DNA of 64,000 nucleotides, taken from contig CALSFV010000061.1 of NCBI GenBank assembly GCA_943737045.1, positions 62,001-126,000 of the forward strand, given 5' to 3'. Of this stretch, positions 1 to 13,400 are shown one piece after another; within the stretch, counting starts at the first letter, position 1, and every line of letters begins with the position of its first letter. The notes under the pieces are model-generated. The model was not told the origin of the DNA. It made no database searches and saw nothing but the letters and a program-made list of their open reading frames with translations. This DNA comes from Parapristionchus giblindavisi (taxonomy: Eukaryota > Nematoda > Chromadorea > Rhabditida > Diplogasteridae). Made by a program: the position numbers and the translations under genes.

Positions 1-562
1 GCAAATATAATTGCTATAGCAAATATATCTGTCGTAGCAATTATATTTGCTATAGCAAATATATCTGTCGCAGCAATTATATTTGCTATAGCAAATATAT
101 CTGTCGTAGCAATTATATTTGCTATAGCAAATATATCTGTCGTAGCAATTATATTTGCTATAGCAAATATATCTGTCGTAGCAATAATATTTGCTATAGC
201 AAATATATCTGTCGTAGCAATTATATTTGCTATAGCAAATATATCTGTCGTGGCAAATATAATTGCTATAGCAAATATATCTGTCGTAGCAAATATAATT
301 GCTATAGCAAATATATCTGTCGTAGCAAATATAATTGCTATAGCAAATATATCTGTCGTAGCAAATATAATTGCTATAGCAAATATATCTGTCGTAGCAA
401 ATATAATTGCTATAGCAAATATATCTGTCGTAGCAAATATAATTGCTATAGCAAATATATCTGTCGTAGCAAATATAATTGCTATAGCAAATATATCTGT
501 CGTAGCAAATATAATTGCTATAGCAAATATATCTGTCGTAGCAATTATATTTGCTACGACAT
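1..562. repeat. 36-bp minisatellite (18-bp half units)
   Basis: About 15 tandem copies of a 36-bp unit made of two related 18-bp halves, GCAAATATAATTGCTATA and GCAAATATATCTGTCGTA. Before about position 250 the first half is present as GCAATTATATTTGC, which is the reverse complement of GCAAATATAATTGC, so one sub-block has switched strand. GCTATAGC inside the unit is self-complementary. Because 36 is divisible by three, the array reads through as a 12-residue protein repeat (ANIIAIANISVV) at 250-576. There is no other sign of coding, and I treat that frame as a by-product. The last unit folds into a palindrome (TGTCGTAGCAA / TTGCTACGACA) next to the satellite. Confidence 0.95.
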
Positions 563-763
563 ATATATTATTTTAGCGAAACTTATCGTGTCATATACCA
601 CGTGAAAGAGCAAAAAATTCTGAATAATGTACACTTTAGTTCATGTCAAGCTGTAATCTTTTGTTGATTCCACAATGCCCTAAGTACAAAAGTAACCATC
701 ACTCTGATAAGAACAAAACAATTCCTGACATGAAAAATTTTCTGCGAAACGCTGTCATATACC

Positions 764-954
764 AAACGAAAGAGCAAAAAATTCTGAATAATTCGCAACG
801 TTCCATGTTGAACAACGGCCGCTCCAGCCGACTTAACAACATTGAACAATTTAATGCCAAAAATGCATGGTTCAATGTTGTTAATTCGGCTGGAGCGGCC
901 GTTGTTCAACATGGAACGTTGCAAATTATTCAGAGTTTTTTGCTCTTTCGTTTG
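764..954. repeat. Head-to-head palindrome, satellite polarity switch
   Basis: Arms at about 764-847 and 870-954 are inverted copies of the same monomer segment around a 22-bp spacer. Left of the spacer, back to about 568, the monomer runs in reverse; right of it the remaining 27.8 kb runs forward. The symmetry breaks outside the arms because the right-hand copy is a 201-bp short unit, while the left-hand copy retains the sequence deleted from short units. Confidence 0.9.
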
Positions 955-2540
955 ACATGAACTGAAGTGTACATTATTCAGAATTTTTTGCTCTTTCACG
1001 TGGTATATGACACGATAAGTTTCGCTAAAATATTGACGTGTCACGAATTCTTTAATGCCAAAAATGCATGGTTCAATGTTGTTAATTCGGCTGGAGCGGC
1101 CGTTGTTCAACATGGAACGTTGCAAATTATTCAGAATTTTTTGCTCTTTCGTTTGGTATATGACACGATGGGTTTCGCAGAAAATTTTTCATGTCAGGAA
1201 TTGTTTTGTTCTTATCAGAGTGATGGTTACTTTTGTACTTAGGGCATTGTAGAATCAACAAAAGATTACAGCTTGACATGAACTGAAGTGTACATTATTC
1301 AGAATTGTTTGCTCTTTCACGTGGTATATGACACGATAAGTTTCGCTAAAATATTGACGTGTCACGAATTCTTTAATGCCAAAAATGCATGGTTCAATGT
1401 TGTTAATTCGGCTGGAGCGGCCGTTGTTCAACATGGAACGTTGCAAATTATTCAGAATTTTTTGCTCTTTCGTTTGGTATATGACACGATGGGTTTCGCA
1501 GAAAATTTTTCATGTCAGGAATTGTTTTGTTCTTATCAAAGTGATGGTTACTTTTGTACTTAGGGCATTGTAGAATCAACAAAAGATTACAGCTTGACAT
1601 GAACTGAAGTGTACATTATTCAGAATTGTTTGCTCTTTCACGTGGTATATGACACGATAAGTTTCGCTAAAATATTGACGTGTCACGAATTCTTTAATGC
1701 CAAAAATGCATTGTTCAATGTTGTTAATTCGGCTGGAGCGGCCGTTGTTCAACATGGAACGTTGCAAATTATTCAGAATGTTTTGCTCTTTTGTTTGGTA
1801 TATGACAAGCTGGGTTTCGCAGAAAATTTTTCATGTAAGGAATTGTTTTGTGCTTATCAGAGTGATGGTTACTTTTGTACTTAGGGCATTGTAGAATCAA
1901 CAAAAGATTACAGCTTGACATGAACTGAAGTGTACATTATTCAGAATTTTTTGCTCTTTCACGTGGTATATGACACGATAAGTTTCGCTAAAATATTGAC
2001 GTGTCACGAATTCTTTAATGCCAAAAATGCATGGTTCAATGTTGTTAATTCGGCTGGAGCGGCCGTTGTTCAACATGGAACGTTGCAAATTATTCAGAAT
2101 TTTTTGCTCTTTCGTTTGGTATATGACACGATGGGTTTCGCAGAAAATTTTTCATGTCAGGAATTGTTTTGTACTTATCAGAGTGATGGTTACTTTTGTA
2201 CTTAGGGCATTGTAGAATCAACAAAAGATTACAGCTTGACATGAACTGAAGTGTACATTATTCAGAATTGTTTGCTCTTTCACGTGGTATATGACACGAT
2301 AAGTTTCGCTAAAATATTGACGTGTCACGAATTCTTTAATGCCAAAAATGCATTGTTCAATGTTGTTAAGTCGGCTGGAGCGGCCGTTGTTCAACATGGA
2401 ACGTTGCGAATTATTCAGAATTTTTTGCTCTTTCGTTTGACATGAACTGAAGTGTACATTATTCAGAATTTTTTGCTCTTTCATGTGGTATATGACACGA
2501 TAAGTTTCGCTAAAATATTGACGTGTCACGAATTCTTTAA

Positions 2541-2827
2541 AGATGGAGACCCACGAGTTTTTTCGTAATAAGACTGTTCGGATGGAATGATAGAGATTCA
2601 TCACACGAATCGAAAGACCTATCTGATATTGATTCCCGATATGTTTAAAGCTCACTATGCGCATTGAAAGTACAACTTTCAAGGCATGTAGAGAGTGCCC
2701 TTCCGATTTGCATACTTGCTCTCTCATTTTCTCATTATCCCTTACGCCAATTACCATATAATATAAACAATAGCCAGCATGCTTATCGTGGCGGGAGTCA
2801 ATCATACCAACTCATGGGTCCCCTTCT
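2541..2827. mobile_element. 287-bp TTAA MITE inside satellite, copy 1
   Basis: An insertion that interrupts the monomer at GAATTCTTTAATGCC. TTAA is present on both sides (2537-2540 and 2828-2831). The ends are imperfect inverted repeats of about 17 bp: AGATGGAGACCCACGAG at the left, and AGAAGGGGACCCATGAG read inward from the right. TTAA target duplication is the hallmark of piggyBac-type transposition; no transposase is encoded. Eight further copies share this exact insertion point, so they spread with the satellite rather than by new transposition. The reverse-strand open frame running through it has no recognisable domain. Confidence 0.85.
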
Positions 2828-3995
2828 TTAATGCCAAAAATGCATGGTTCAATGTTGTTAATTCGGCTGGAGCGGCCGTTGTTCAACATGGAACGTTGAA
2901 AATTATTCAGAATTTTTTGCCCTTTCGTTTGGTATATGACACGATGGGTTTCGCAGAAAATTTTTCATGTCAGGAATTGTTTTGTTCTTATCAAAGTGAT
3001 GGTTACTTTTGTACTTAGGGCATTGTAGAATCAACAAAAGATTACAGCTTGACATGAACTGAAGTGTACATTATTCAGAATTGTTTGCTCTTTCACGTGG
3101 TATATGACACGATAAGTTTCGCTAAAATATTGACGTGTCACGAATTCTTTAATGCCAAAAATGCATTGTTCAATGTTGTTAATTCGGCTGGAGCGGCCGT
3201 TGTTCAACATGGAACGTTGCAAATTATTCAGAATGTTTTGCTCTTTCGTTTGGTATATGACACGATGGGTTTCGCAGAAAATTTTTCATGTCAGGAATTG
3301 TTTTGTTCTTATCAGAGTGATGGTTACTTTTGTACTTAGGGCATTGTAGAATCAACAAAAGATTACAGCTTGACATGAACTGAAGTGTACATTATTCAGA
3401 ATTGTTTGCTCTTTCGCGTGGTATATGACACGATAAGTTTCGCTAAAATATTGACGTGTCACGAATTCTTTAATGCCAAAAATGCATGGTTCAATGTTGT
3501 TAATTCGGCTGGAGCGGCCGTTGTTCAACATGGAACGTTGCAAATTATTCAGAATTTTTTGCTCTTTCGTTTGGTATATGACACGATGGGTTTCGCAGAA
3601 AATTTTTCATGTCAGGAATTGTTTTGTTCTTATCAGAGTGATGGTTACTTTTGTACTTAGGGCATTGTAGAATCAACAAAAGATTACAGCTTGACATGAA
3701 CTGAAGTGTACATTATTCAGAATTGTTTGCTCTTTCACGTGGTATATGACACGATAAGTTTCGCTAAAATATTGACGTGTCACGAATTCTTTAATGCCAA
3801 AAATGCATTGTTCAATGTTGTTAAGTCGGCTGGAGCGGCCGTTGTTCAACATGGAACGTTGCGAATTATTCAGAATTTTTTGCTCTTTCGTTTGACATGA
3901 ACTGAAGTGTACATTATTCAGAATTTTTTGCTCTTTCATGTGGTATATGACACGATAAGTTTCGCTAAAATATTGACGTGTCACGAATTCTTTAA

Positions 3996-4282
3996 AGATG
4001 GAGACCCACGAGTTTTTTCGTAATAAGACTGTTCGGATGGAATGATAGAGATTCATCACACGAATCGAAAGACCTATCTGATATTGATTCCCGATATGTT
4101 TAAAGCTCACTATGCGCATTGAAAGTACAACTTTCAAGGCATGTAGAGAGTGCCCTTCCGATTTGCATACTTGCTCTCTCATTTTCTCATTATCCCTTAC
4201 GCCAATTACCATATAATATAAACAATAGCCAGCATGCTTATCGTGGCGGGAGTCAATCATACCAACTCATGGGTCCCCTTCT
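3996..4282. mobile_element. TTAA MITE in satellite, copy 2
   Basis: Carries the ACTGTTCGG variant internally. Lies 1455 bp after copy 1 and heads the first of two consecutive 813-bp blocks. Confidence 0.85.
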
Positions 4283-4808
4283 TTAATGCCAAAAATGCAT
4301 GGTTCAATGTTGTTAATTCGGCTGGAGCGGCCGTTGTTCAACATGGAACGTTGAAAATTATTCAGAATTTTTTGCCCTTTCGTTTGGTATATGACACGAT
4401 GGGTTTCGCAGAAAATTTTTCATGTCAGGAATTGTTTTGTTCTTATCAAAGTGATGGTTACTTTTGTACTTAGGGCATTGTAGAATCAACAAAAGATTAC
4501 AGCTTGACATGAACTGAAGTGTACATTATTCAGAATTGTTTGCTCTTTCACGTGGTATATGACACGATAAGTTTCGCTAAAATATTGACGTGTCACGAAT
4601 TCTTTAATGCCAAAAATGCATTGTTCAATGTTGTTAAGTCGGCTGGAGCGGCCGTTGTTCAACATGGAACGTTGCGAATTATTCAGAATTTTTTGCTCTT
4701 TCGTTTGACATGAACTGAAGTGTACATTATTCAGAATTTTTTGCTCTTTCATGTGGTATATGACACGATAAGTTTCGCTAAAATATTGACGTGTCACGAA
4801 TTCTTTAA

Positions 4809-5095
4809 AGATGGAGACCCACGAGTTTTTTCGTAATAAGACTGTTCGGATGGAATGATAGAGATTCATCACACGAATCGAAAGACCTATCTGATATTGA
4901 TTCCCGATATGTTTAAAGCTCACTATGCGCATTGAAAGTACAACTTTCAAGGCATGTAGAGAGTGCCCTTCCGATTTGCATACTTGCTCTCTCATTTTCT
5001 CATTATCCCTTACGCCAATTACCATATAATATAAACAATAGCCAGCATGCTTATCGTGGCGGGAGTCAATCATACCAACTCATGGGTCCCCTTCT
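4809..5095. mobile_element. TTAA MITE in satellite, copy 3
   Basis: Exactly 813 bp after copy 2, with the surrounding monomers duplicated as well: a recent tandem duplication of monomer plus MITE. Confidence 0.85.
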
Positions 5096-8000
5096 TTAAT
5101 GCCAAAAATGCATGGTTCAATGTTGTTAATTCGGCTGGAGCGGCCGTTGTTCAACATGGAACGTTGAAAATTATTCAGAATTTTTTGCCCTTTCGTTTGG
5201 TATATGACACGATGGGTTTCGCAGAAAATTTTTCATGTCAGGAATTGTTTTGTTCTTATCAAAGTGATGGTTACTTTTGTACTTAGGGCATTGTAGAATC
5301 AACAAAAGATTACAGCTTGACATGAACTGAAGTGTACATTATTCAGAATTGTTTGCTCTTTCACGTGGTATATGACACGATAAGTTTCGCTAAAATATTG
5401 ACGTGTCACGAATTCTTTAATGCCAAAAATGCATTGTTCAATGTTGTTAATTCGGCTGGAGCGGCCGTTGTTCAACATGGAACGTTGCAAATTATTCAGA
5501 ATGTTTTGCTCTTTCGTTTGGTATATGACACGATGGGTTTCGCAGAAAATTTTTCATGTCAGGAATTGTTTTGTTCTTATCAAAGTGATGGTTACTTTTG
5601 TACTTAGGGCATTGTAGAATCAACAAAAGATTACAGCTTGACATGAACTGAAGTGTACATTATTCAGAATTGTTTGCTCTTTCACGTGGTATATGACACG
5701 ATAAGTTTCGCTAAAATATTGACGTGTCACGAATTCTTTAATGCCAAAAATGCATTGTTCAATGTTGTTAATTCGGCTGGAGCGGCCGTTGTTCAACATG
5801 GAACGTTGCAAATTATTCAGAATGTTTTGCTCTTTCGTTTGGTATATGACACGATGGGTTTCGCAGAAAATTTTTCATGTCAGGAATTGTTTTGTTCTTA
5901 TCAGAGTGATGGTTACTTTTGTACTTAGGGCATTGTAGAATCAACAAAAGATTACAGCTTGACATGAACTGAAGTGTACATTATTCAGAATTGTTTGCTC
6001 TTTCACGTGGTATATGACACGATAAGTTTCGCTAAAATATTGACGTGTCACGAATTCTTTAATGCCAAAAATGCATGGTTCAATGTTGTTAATTCGGCTG
6101 GAGCGGCCGTTGTTCAACATGGAACGTTGCAAATTATTCAGAATTTTTTGCTCTTTCGTTTGGTATATGACACGATGGGTTTCGCAGAAAATTTTTCATG
6201 TCAGGAATTGTTTTGTTCTTATCAAAGTGATGGTTACTTTTGTACTTAGGGCATTGTAGAATCAACAAAAGATTACAGCTTGACATGAACTGAAGTGTAC
6301 ATTATTCAGAATTGTTTGCCCTTTCACGTGGTATATGACACGATAAGTTTCGCTAAAATATTGACGTGTCACGAATTCTTTAATGCCAAAAATGCATTGT
6401 TCAATGTTGTTAATTCGGCTGGAGCGGCCGTTGTTCAACATGGAACATTGCAAATTATTCAGAATGTTTTGCTCTTTTGTTTGGTATATGACAAGCTGGG
6501 TTTCGCAGAAAATTTTTCATGTAAGGAATTGTTTTGTTCTTATCAGAGTGATGGTTACTTTTGTACTTAGGGCATTGTAGAATCAACAAAAGATTACAGC
6601 TTGACATGAACTGAAGTGTACATTATTCAGAATTGTTTGCTCTTTCACGTGGTATATGACACGATAAGTTTCGCTAAAATATTGACGTGTCACGAATTCT
6701 TTAATGCCAAAAATGCATGGTTCAATGTTGTTAATTCGGCTGGAGCGGCCGTTGTTCAACATGGAACGTTGCAAATTATTCAGAATTTTTTGCTCTTTCG
6801 TTTGGTATATGACACGATGGGTTTCGCAGAAAATTTTTCATGTCAGGAATTGTTTTGTTCTTATCAAAGTGATGGTTACTTTTGTACTTAGGGCATTGTA
6901 GAATCAACAAAAGATTACAGCTTGACATGAACTGAAGTGTACATTATTCAGAATTGTTTGCTCTTTCACGTGGTATATGACACGATAAGTTTCGCTAAAA
7001 TATTGACGTGTCACGAATTCTTTAATGCCAAAAATGCATTGTTCAATGTTGTTAATTCGGCTGGAGCGACCGTTGTTCAACATGGAACGTTGCAAATTAT
7101 TCAGAATGTTTTGCTCTTTTGTTTGGTATATGACAAGCTGGGTTTCGCAGAAAATTTTTCATGTAAGGAATTGTTTTGTTCTTATCAGAGTGATGGTTAC
7201 TTTTGTACTTAGGGCATTGTAGAATCAACAAAAGATTACAGCTTGACATGAACTGAAGTGTACATTATTCAGAATTTTTTGCTCTTTCACGTGGTATATG
7301 ACACGATAAGTTTCGCTAAAATATTGACGTGTCACGAATTCTTTAATGCCAAAAATGCATGGTTCAATGTTGTTAATTCGGCTGGAGCGGCCGTTGTTCA
7401 ACATGGAACGTTGCAAATTATTCAGAATTTTTTGCTCTTTCGTTTGGTATATGACACGATGGGTTTCGCAGAAAATTTTTCATGTCAGGAATTGTTTTGT
7501 TCTTATCAAAGTGATGGTTACTTTTGTACTTAGGGCATTGTAGAATCAACAAAAGATTACAGCTTGACATGAACTGAAGTGTACGTTATTCAGAATTGTT
7601 TGCTCTTTCACGTGGTATAAGACACGATAAGTTTCGCTAAAATATTGACGTGTCACGAATTCTTTAATGCCAAAAATGCATTGTTCAATGTTGTTAATTC
7701 GGCTGGAGCGGCCGTTGTTCAACATGGAACGTTGCAAATTATTCAGAATGTTTTGCTCTTTTGTTTGGTATATGACAAGCTGGGTTTCGCAGAAAATTTT
7801 TCATGTAAGGAATTGTTTTGTTCTTATCAGAGTGATGGTTACTTTTGTACTTAATGTTAGGGCATTGTAGAATCAACAAAAGATTACAGCTTGACATGAA
7901 CTGAAGTGTACATTATTCAGAATTGTTTGCTCTTTCACGTGGTATATGACACGATAAGTTTCGCTAAAATATTGACGTGTCACGAATTCTTTAATGCCAA

Positions 8001-10127
8001 AAATGCATGGTTCAATGTTGTTAATTCGGCTGGAGCGGCCGTTGTTCAACATGGAACGTTGCGAATTATTCAGAATTTTTTGCTCTTTCGTTTGGTATAT
8101 GACACGATGGGTTTCGCAGAAAATTTTTCATGTCAGGAATTGTTTTGTACTTATCAGAGTGATGGTTACTTTTGTACTTAGGGCATTGTAGAATCAACAA
8201 AAGATTACAGCTTGACATGAACTGAAGTGTACATTATTCAGAATTGTTTGCTCTTTCACGTGGTATATGACACGATAAGTTTCGCTAAAATATTGACGTG
8301 TCACGAATTCTTTAATGCCAAAAATGCATTGTTCAATGTTGTTAATTCGGCTGGAGCGGCCGTTGTTCAACATGGAACGTTGCAAATTATTCAGAATGTT
8401 TTGCTCTTTTGTTTGGTATATGACAAGCTGGGTTTCGCAGAAAATTTTTCATGTAAGGAATTGTTTTGTTCTTATCAGAGTGATGGTTACTTTTGTACTT
8501 AATGTTAGGGCATTGTAGAATCAACAAAAGATTACAGCTTGACATGAACTGAAGTGTACATTATTCAGAATTGTTTGCTCTTTCACGTGGTATATGACAC
8601 GATAAGTTTCGCTAAAATATTGACGTGTCACGAATTCTTTAATGCCAAAAATGCATGGTTCAATGTTGTTAATTCGGCTGGAGCGGCCGTTGTTCAACAT
8701 GGAACGTTGCGAATTATTCAGAATTTTTTGCTCTTTCGTTTGGTATATGACACGATGGGTTTCGCAGAAAATTTTTCATGTCAGGAATTGTTTTGTACTT
8801 ATCAGAGTGATGGTTACTTTTGTACTTAGGGCATTGTAGAATCAACAAAAGATTACAGCTTGACATGAACTGAAGTGTACATTATTCAGAATTGTTTGCT
8901 CTTTCACGTGGTATATGACACGATAAGTTTCGCTAAAATATTGACGTGTCACGAATTCTTTAATGCCAAAAATGCATTGTTCAATGTTGTTAATTCGGCT
9001 GGAGCGGCCGTTGTTCAACATGGAACGTTGCGAATTATTCAGAATTTTTTGCTCTTTCGTTTGGTATATGACACGCTGCGTTTCGAAGAAAATTTTTCAT
9101 GTCAGGAATTGTTTTGTTCTTATCAGAGTGATGGTTACTTTTGTACTTAGGGCATTGTAGAATCAACAAAAGATTACAGCTTGACATGAACTGAAGTGTA
9201 CATTATTCAGAATTTTTTGCTCTTTCACGTGGTATATGACACGATAAGTTTCCCTAAAATATTGACGTGTCACGAATTCTTTAATGCCAAAAATGCATGG
9301 TTCAATGTTGTTAATTCGGCTGGAGCGGCCGTTGTTCAACATGGAACGTTGCAAATTATTCAGAATGTTTTGCTCTTTTGTTTGGTATATGACAAGCTGG
9401 GTTTCGCAGAAAATTTTTCATGTAAGGAATTGTTTTGTTCTTATCAGAGTGATGGTTACTTTTGTACTTAGGGCATTGTAGAATCAACAAAAGATTACAG
9501 CTTGACATGAACTGAAGTGTACATTATTCAGAATTTTTTGCTCTTTCACGTGGTATATGACACGATAAGTTTCGCTAAAATATTGACGTGTCACGAATTC
9601 TTTAATGCCAAAAATGCATGGTTCAATGTTGTTAATTCGGCTGGAGCGGCCGTTGTTCAACATGGAACGTTTCAAATTATTCAGAATTTTTTGCTCTTTC
9701 GTTTGGTATATGACACGATGGGTTTCGCAGAAAATTTTTCATGTCAGGAATTGTTTTGTTCTTATCAGAGTGATGGTTACTTTTGTACTTAGGGCATTGT
9801 AGAATCAACAAAAGATTACAGCTTGACATGAACTGAAGTGTACATTATTCAGAATTGTTTGCTCTTTCACGTGGTATATGACACGATAAGTTTCGCTAAA
9901 ATATTGACGTGTCACGAATTCTTTAATGCCAAAAATGCATTGTTCAATGTTGTTAAGTCGGCTGGAGCGGCCGTTGTTCAACATGGAACGTTGCGAATTA
10001 TTCAGAATTTTTTGCTCTTTCGTTTGACATGAACTGAAGTGTACATTATTCAGAATTTTTTGCTCTTTCATGTGGTATATGACACGATAAGTTTCGCTAA
10101 AATATTGACGTGTCACGAATTCTTTAA

Positions 10128-10414
10128 AGATGGAGACCCACGAGTTTTTTCGTAATAAGACTATTCGGATGGAATGATAGAGATTCATCACACGAATCGA
10201 AAGACCTATCTGATATTGATTCCCGATATGTTTAAAGCTCACTATGCGCATTGAAAGTACAACTTTCAAGGCATGTAGAGAGTGCCCTTCCGATTTACAT
10301 ACTTGCTCTCTCATTTTCTCATTATCCCTTACGCCAATTACCATATAATATAAACAATAGCCAGCATGCTTATCGTGGCGGGAGTCAATCATACCAACTC
10401 ATGGGTCCCCTTCT
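10128..10414. mobile_element. TTAA MITE in satellite, copy 4
   Basis: Carries the ACTATTCGG variant shared with the copies at 15344 and 28134, plus a private GATTTACATAC change. This marks a second MITE lineage within the array. Confidence 0.85.
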
Positions 10415-13400
10415 TTAATGCCAAAAATGCATGGTTCAATGTTGTTAATTCGGCTGGAGCGGCCGTTGTTCAACATGGAACGTTGAAAATTATTCAGAAT
10501 TTTTTGCCCTTTCGTTTGGTATATGACACGATGGGTTTCGCAGAAAATTTTTCATGTCAGGAATTGTTTTGTTCTTATCAGAGTGATGGTTACTTTTGTA
10601 CTTAGGGCATTGTAGAATCAACAAAAGATTACAGCTTGACATGAACTGAAGTGTACATTATTCAGAATTGTTTGCTCTTTCACGTGGTATATGACACGAT
10701 AAGTTTCGCTAAAATATTGACGTGTCACGAATTCTTTAATGCCAAAAATGCATTGTTCAATGTTGTTAATTCGGCTGGAGCGGCCGTTGTTCAACATGGA
10801 ACGTTGCGAATTATTCAGAATTTTTTGCTCTTTCGTTTGGTATATGACACGATGGGTTTCGCAGAAAATTTTTCATGTCAGGAATTGTTTTGTACTTATC
10901 AGAGTGATGGTTACTTTTGTACTTAGGGCATTGTAGAATCAACAAAAGATTACAGCTTGACATGAACTGAAGTGTACATTATTCAGAATTGTTTGCTCTT
11001 TCACGTGGTATATGACACGATAAGTTTCGCTAAAATATTGACGTGTCACGAATTCTTTAATGCCAAAAATGCATTGTTCAATGTTGTTAATTCGGCTGGA
11101 GCGGCCGTTGTTCAACATGGAACGTTGCGAATTATTCAGAATTTTTTGCTCTTTCGTTTGGTATATGACACGATGGGTTTCGCAGAAAATTTTTCATGTC
11201 AGGAATTGTTTTGTTCTTATCAGAGTGATGGTTACTTTTGTACTTAGGGCATTGTAGAATCAACAAAAGATTACAGCTTGACATGAACTGAAGTGTACAT
11301 TATTCAGAATTTTTTGCTCTTTCACGTGGTATATGACACGATAAGTTTCGCTAAAATATTGACGTGTCACGAATTCTTTAATGCCAAAAATGCATGGTTC
11401 AATGTTGTTAATTCGGCTGGAGCGGCCGTTGTTCAACATGGAACGTTGCAAATTATTCAGAATGTTTTGCCCTTTCGTTTGGTATATGACACGATGGGTT
11501 TCGCAGAAAATTTTTCATGTCAGGAATTGTTTTGTTCTTATCAGAGTGATGGTTACTTTTGTACTTAGGGCATTGTAGAATCAACAAAAGATTACAGCTT
11601 GACATGAACTGAAGTGTACATTATTCAGAATTGTTTGCTCTTTCACATGGTATATGACACGATAAGTTTCGCTAAAATATTGACGTGTCACGAATTCTTT
11701 AATGCCAAAAATGCATTGTTCAATGTTGTTAATTCGGCTGGAGCGGCCGTTGTTCAACATGGAACGTTGCGAATTATTCAGAATTTTTTGCTCTTTCGTT
11801 TGGTATATGACACGCTGCGTTTCGAAGAAAATTTTTCATGTCAGGAATTGTTTTGTTCTTATCAGAGTGATGGTTACTTTTGTACTTAGGGCATTGTAGA
11901 ATCAACAAAAGATTACAGCTTGACATGAACTGAAGTGTACATTATTCAGAATTTTTTGCTCTTTCACGTGGTATATGACACGATAAGTTTCGCTAAAATA
12001 TTGACGTGTCACGAATTCTTTAATGCCAAAAATGCATGGTTCAATGTTGTTAATTCGGCTGGAGCGGCCGTTGTTCAACATGGAACGTTGCGAATTATTC
12101 AGAATTTTTTGCTCTTTCGTTTGGTATATGACACGCTGCGTTTCGAAGAAAATTTTTCATGTCAGGAATTGTTTTGTTCTTATCAGAGTGATGGTTACTT
12201 TTGTACTTAGGGCATTGTAGAATCAACAAAAGATTACAGCTTGACATGAACTGAAGTGTACATTATTCAGAATTGTTTGCTCTTTCACGTGGTATATGAC
12301 ACGATAAGTTTCGCTAAAATATTGACGTCTCACGAATTCTTTAATGCCAAAAATGCATGGTTCAATGTTGTTAATTCGGCTGGAGCGGCCGTTGTTCAAC
12401 ATGGAACGTTGCAAATTATTCAGAATTTTTTGCTCTTTCGTTTGGTATATGACACGATGGGTTTCGCAGAAAATTTTTCATGTCAGGAATTGTTTTGTTC
12501 TTATCAAAGTGATGGTTACTTTTGTACTTAGGGCATTGTAGAATCAACAAAAGATTACAGCTTGACATGAACTGAAGTGTACATTATTCAGAATTTTTTG
12601 CTCTTTCACGTGGTATATGACACGATAAGTTTCGCTAAAATATTGACGTCTCACGAATTCTTTAATGCCAAAAATGCATGGTTCAATGTTGTTAATTCGG
12701 CTGGAGCGGCCGTTGTTCAACATGGAACGTTGCAAATTATTCAGAATTTTTTGCTCTTTCGTTTGGTATATGACACGATGGGTTTCGCAGAAAATTTTTC
12801 ATGTCAGGAATTGTTTTGTTCTTATCAGAGTGATGGTTACTTTTGTACTTAATGTTAGGGCATTGTAGAATCAACAAAAGATTACAGCTTGACATGAACT
12901 GAAGTGTACATTATTCAGAATTTTTTGCTCTTTCACGTGGTATATGACACGATAAGTTTCGCTAAAATATTGACGTGTCACGAATTCTTTAATGCCAAAA
13001 ATGCATTGTTCAATGTTGTTAATTCGGCTGGAGCGGCCGTTGTTCAACATGGAACGTTGCGAATTATTCAGAATTTTTTGCTCTTTCGTTTGGTATATGA
13101 CACGCTGCGTTTCGAAGAAAATTTTTCATGTCAGGAATTGTTTTGTTCTTATCAGAGTGATGGTTACTTTTGTACTTAATGTTAGGGCATTGTAGAATCA
13201 ACAAAAGATTACAGCTTGACATGAACTGAAGTGTACATTATTCAGAATTTTTTGCTCTTTCACGTGGTATATGACACGATAAGTTTCGCTAAAATATTGA
13301 CGTGTCACGAATTCTTTAATGCCAAAAATGCATTGTTCAATGTTGTTAAGTCGGCTGGAGCGGCCGTTGTTCAACATGGAACGTTGCGAATTATTCAGAA

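Noticed and set aside
250..576. 108-codon frame of ANIIAIANISVV repeats
   Set aside because: Produced by a 36-bp minisatellite whose unit length is a multiple of three.
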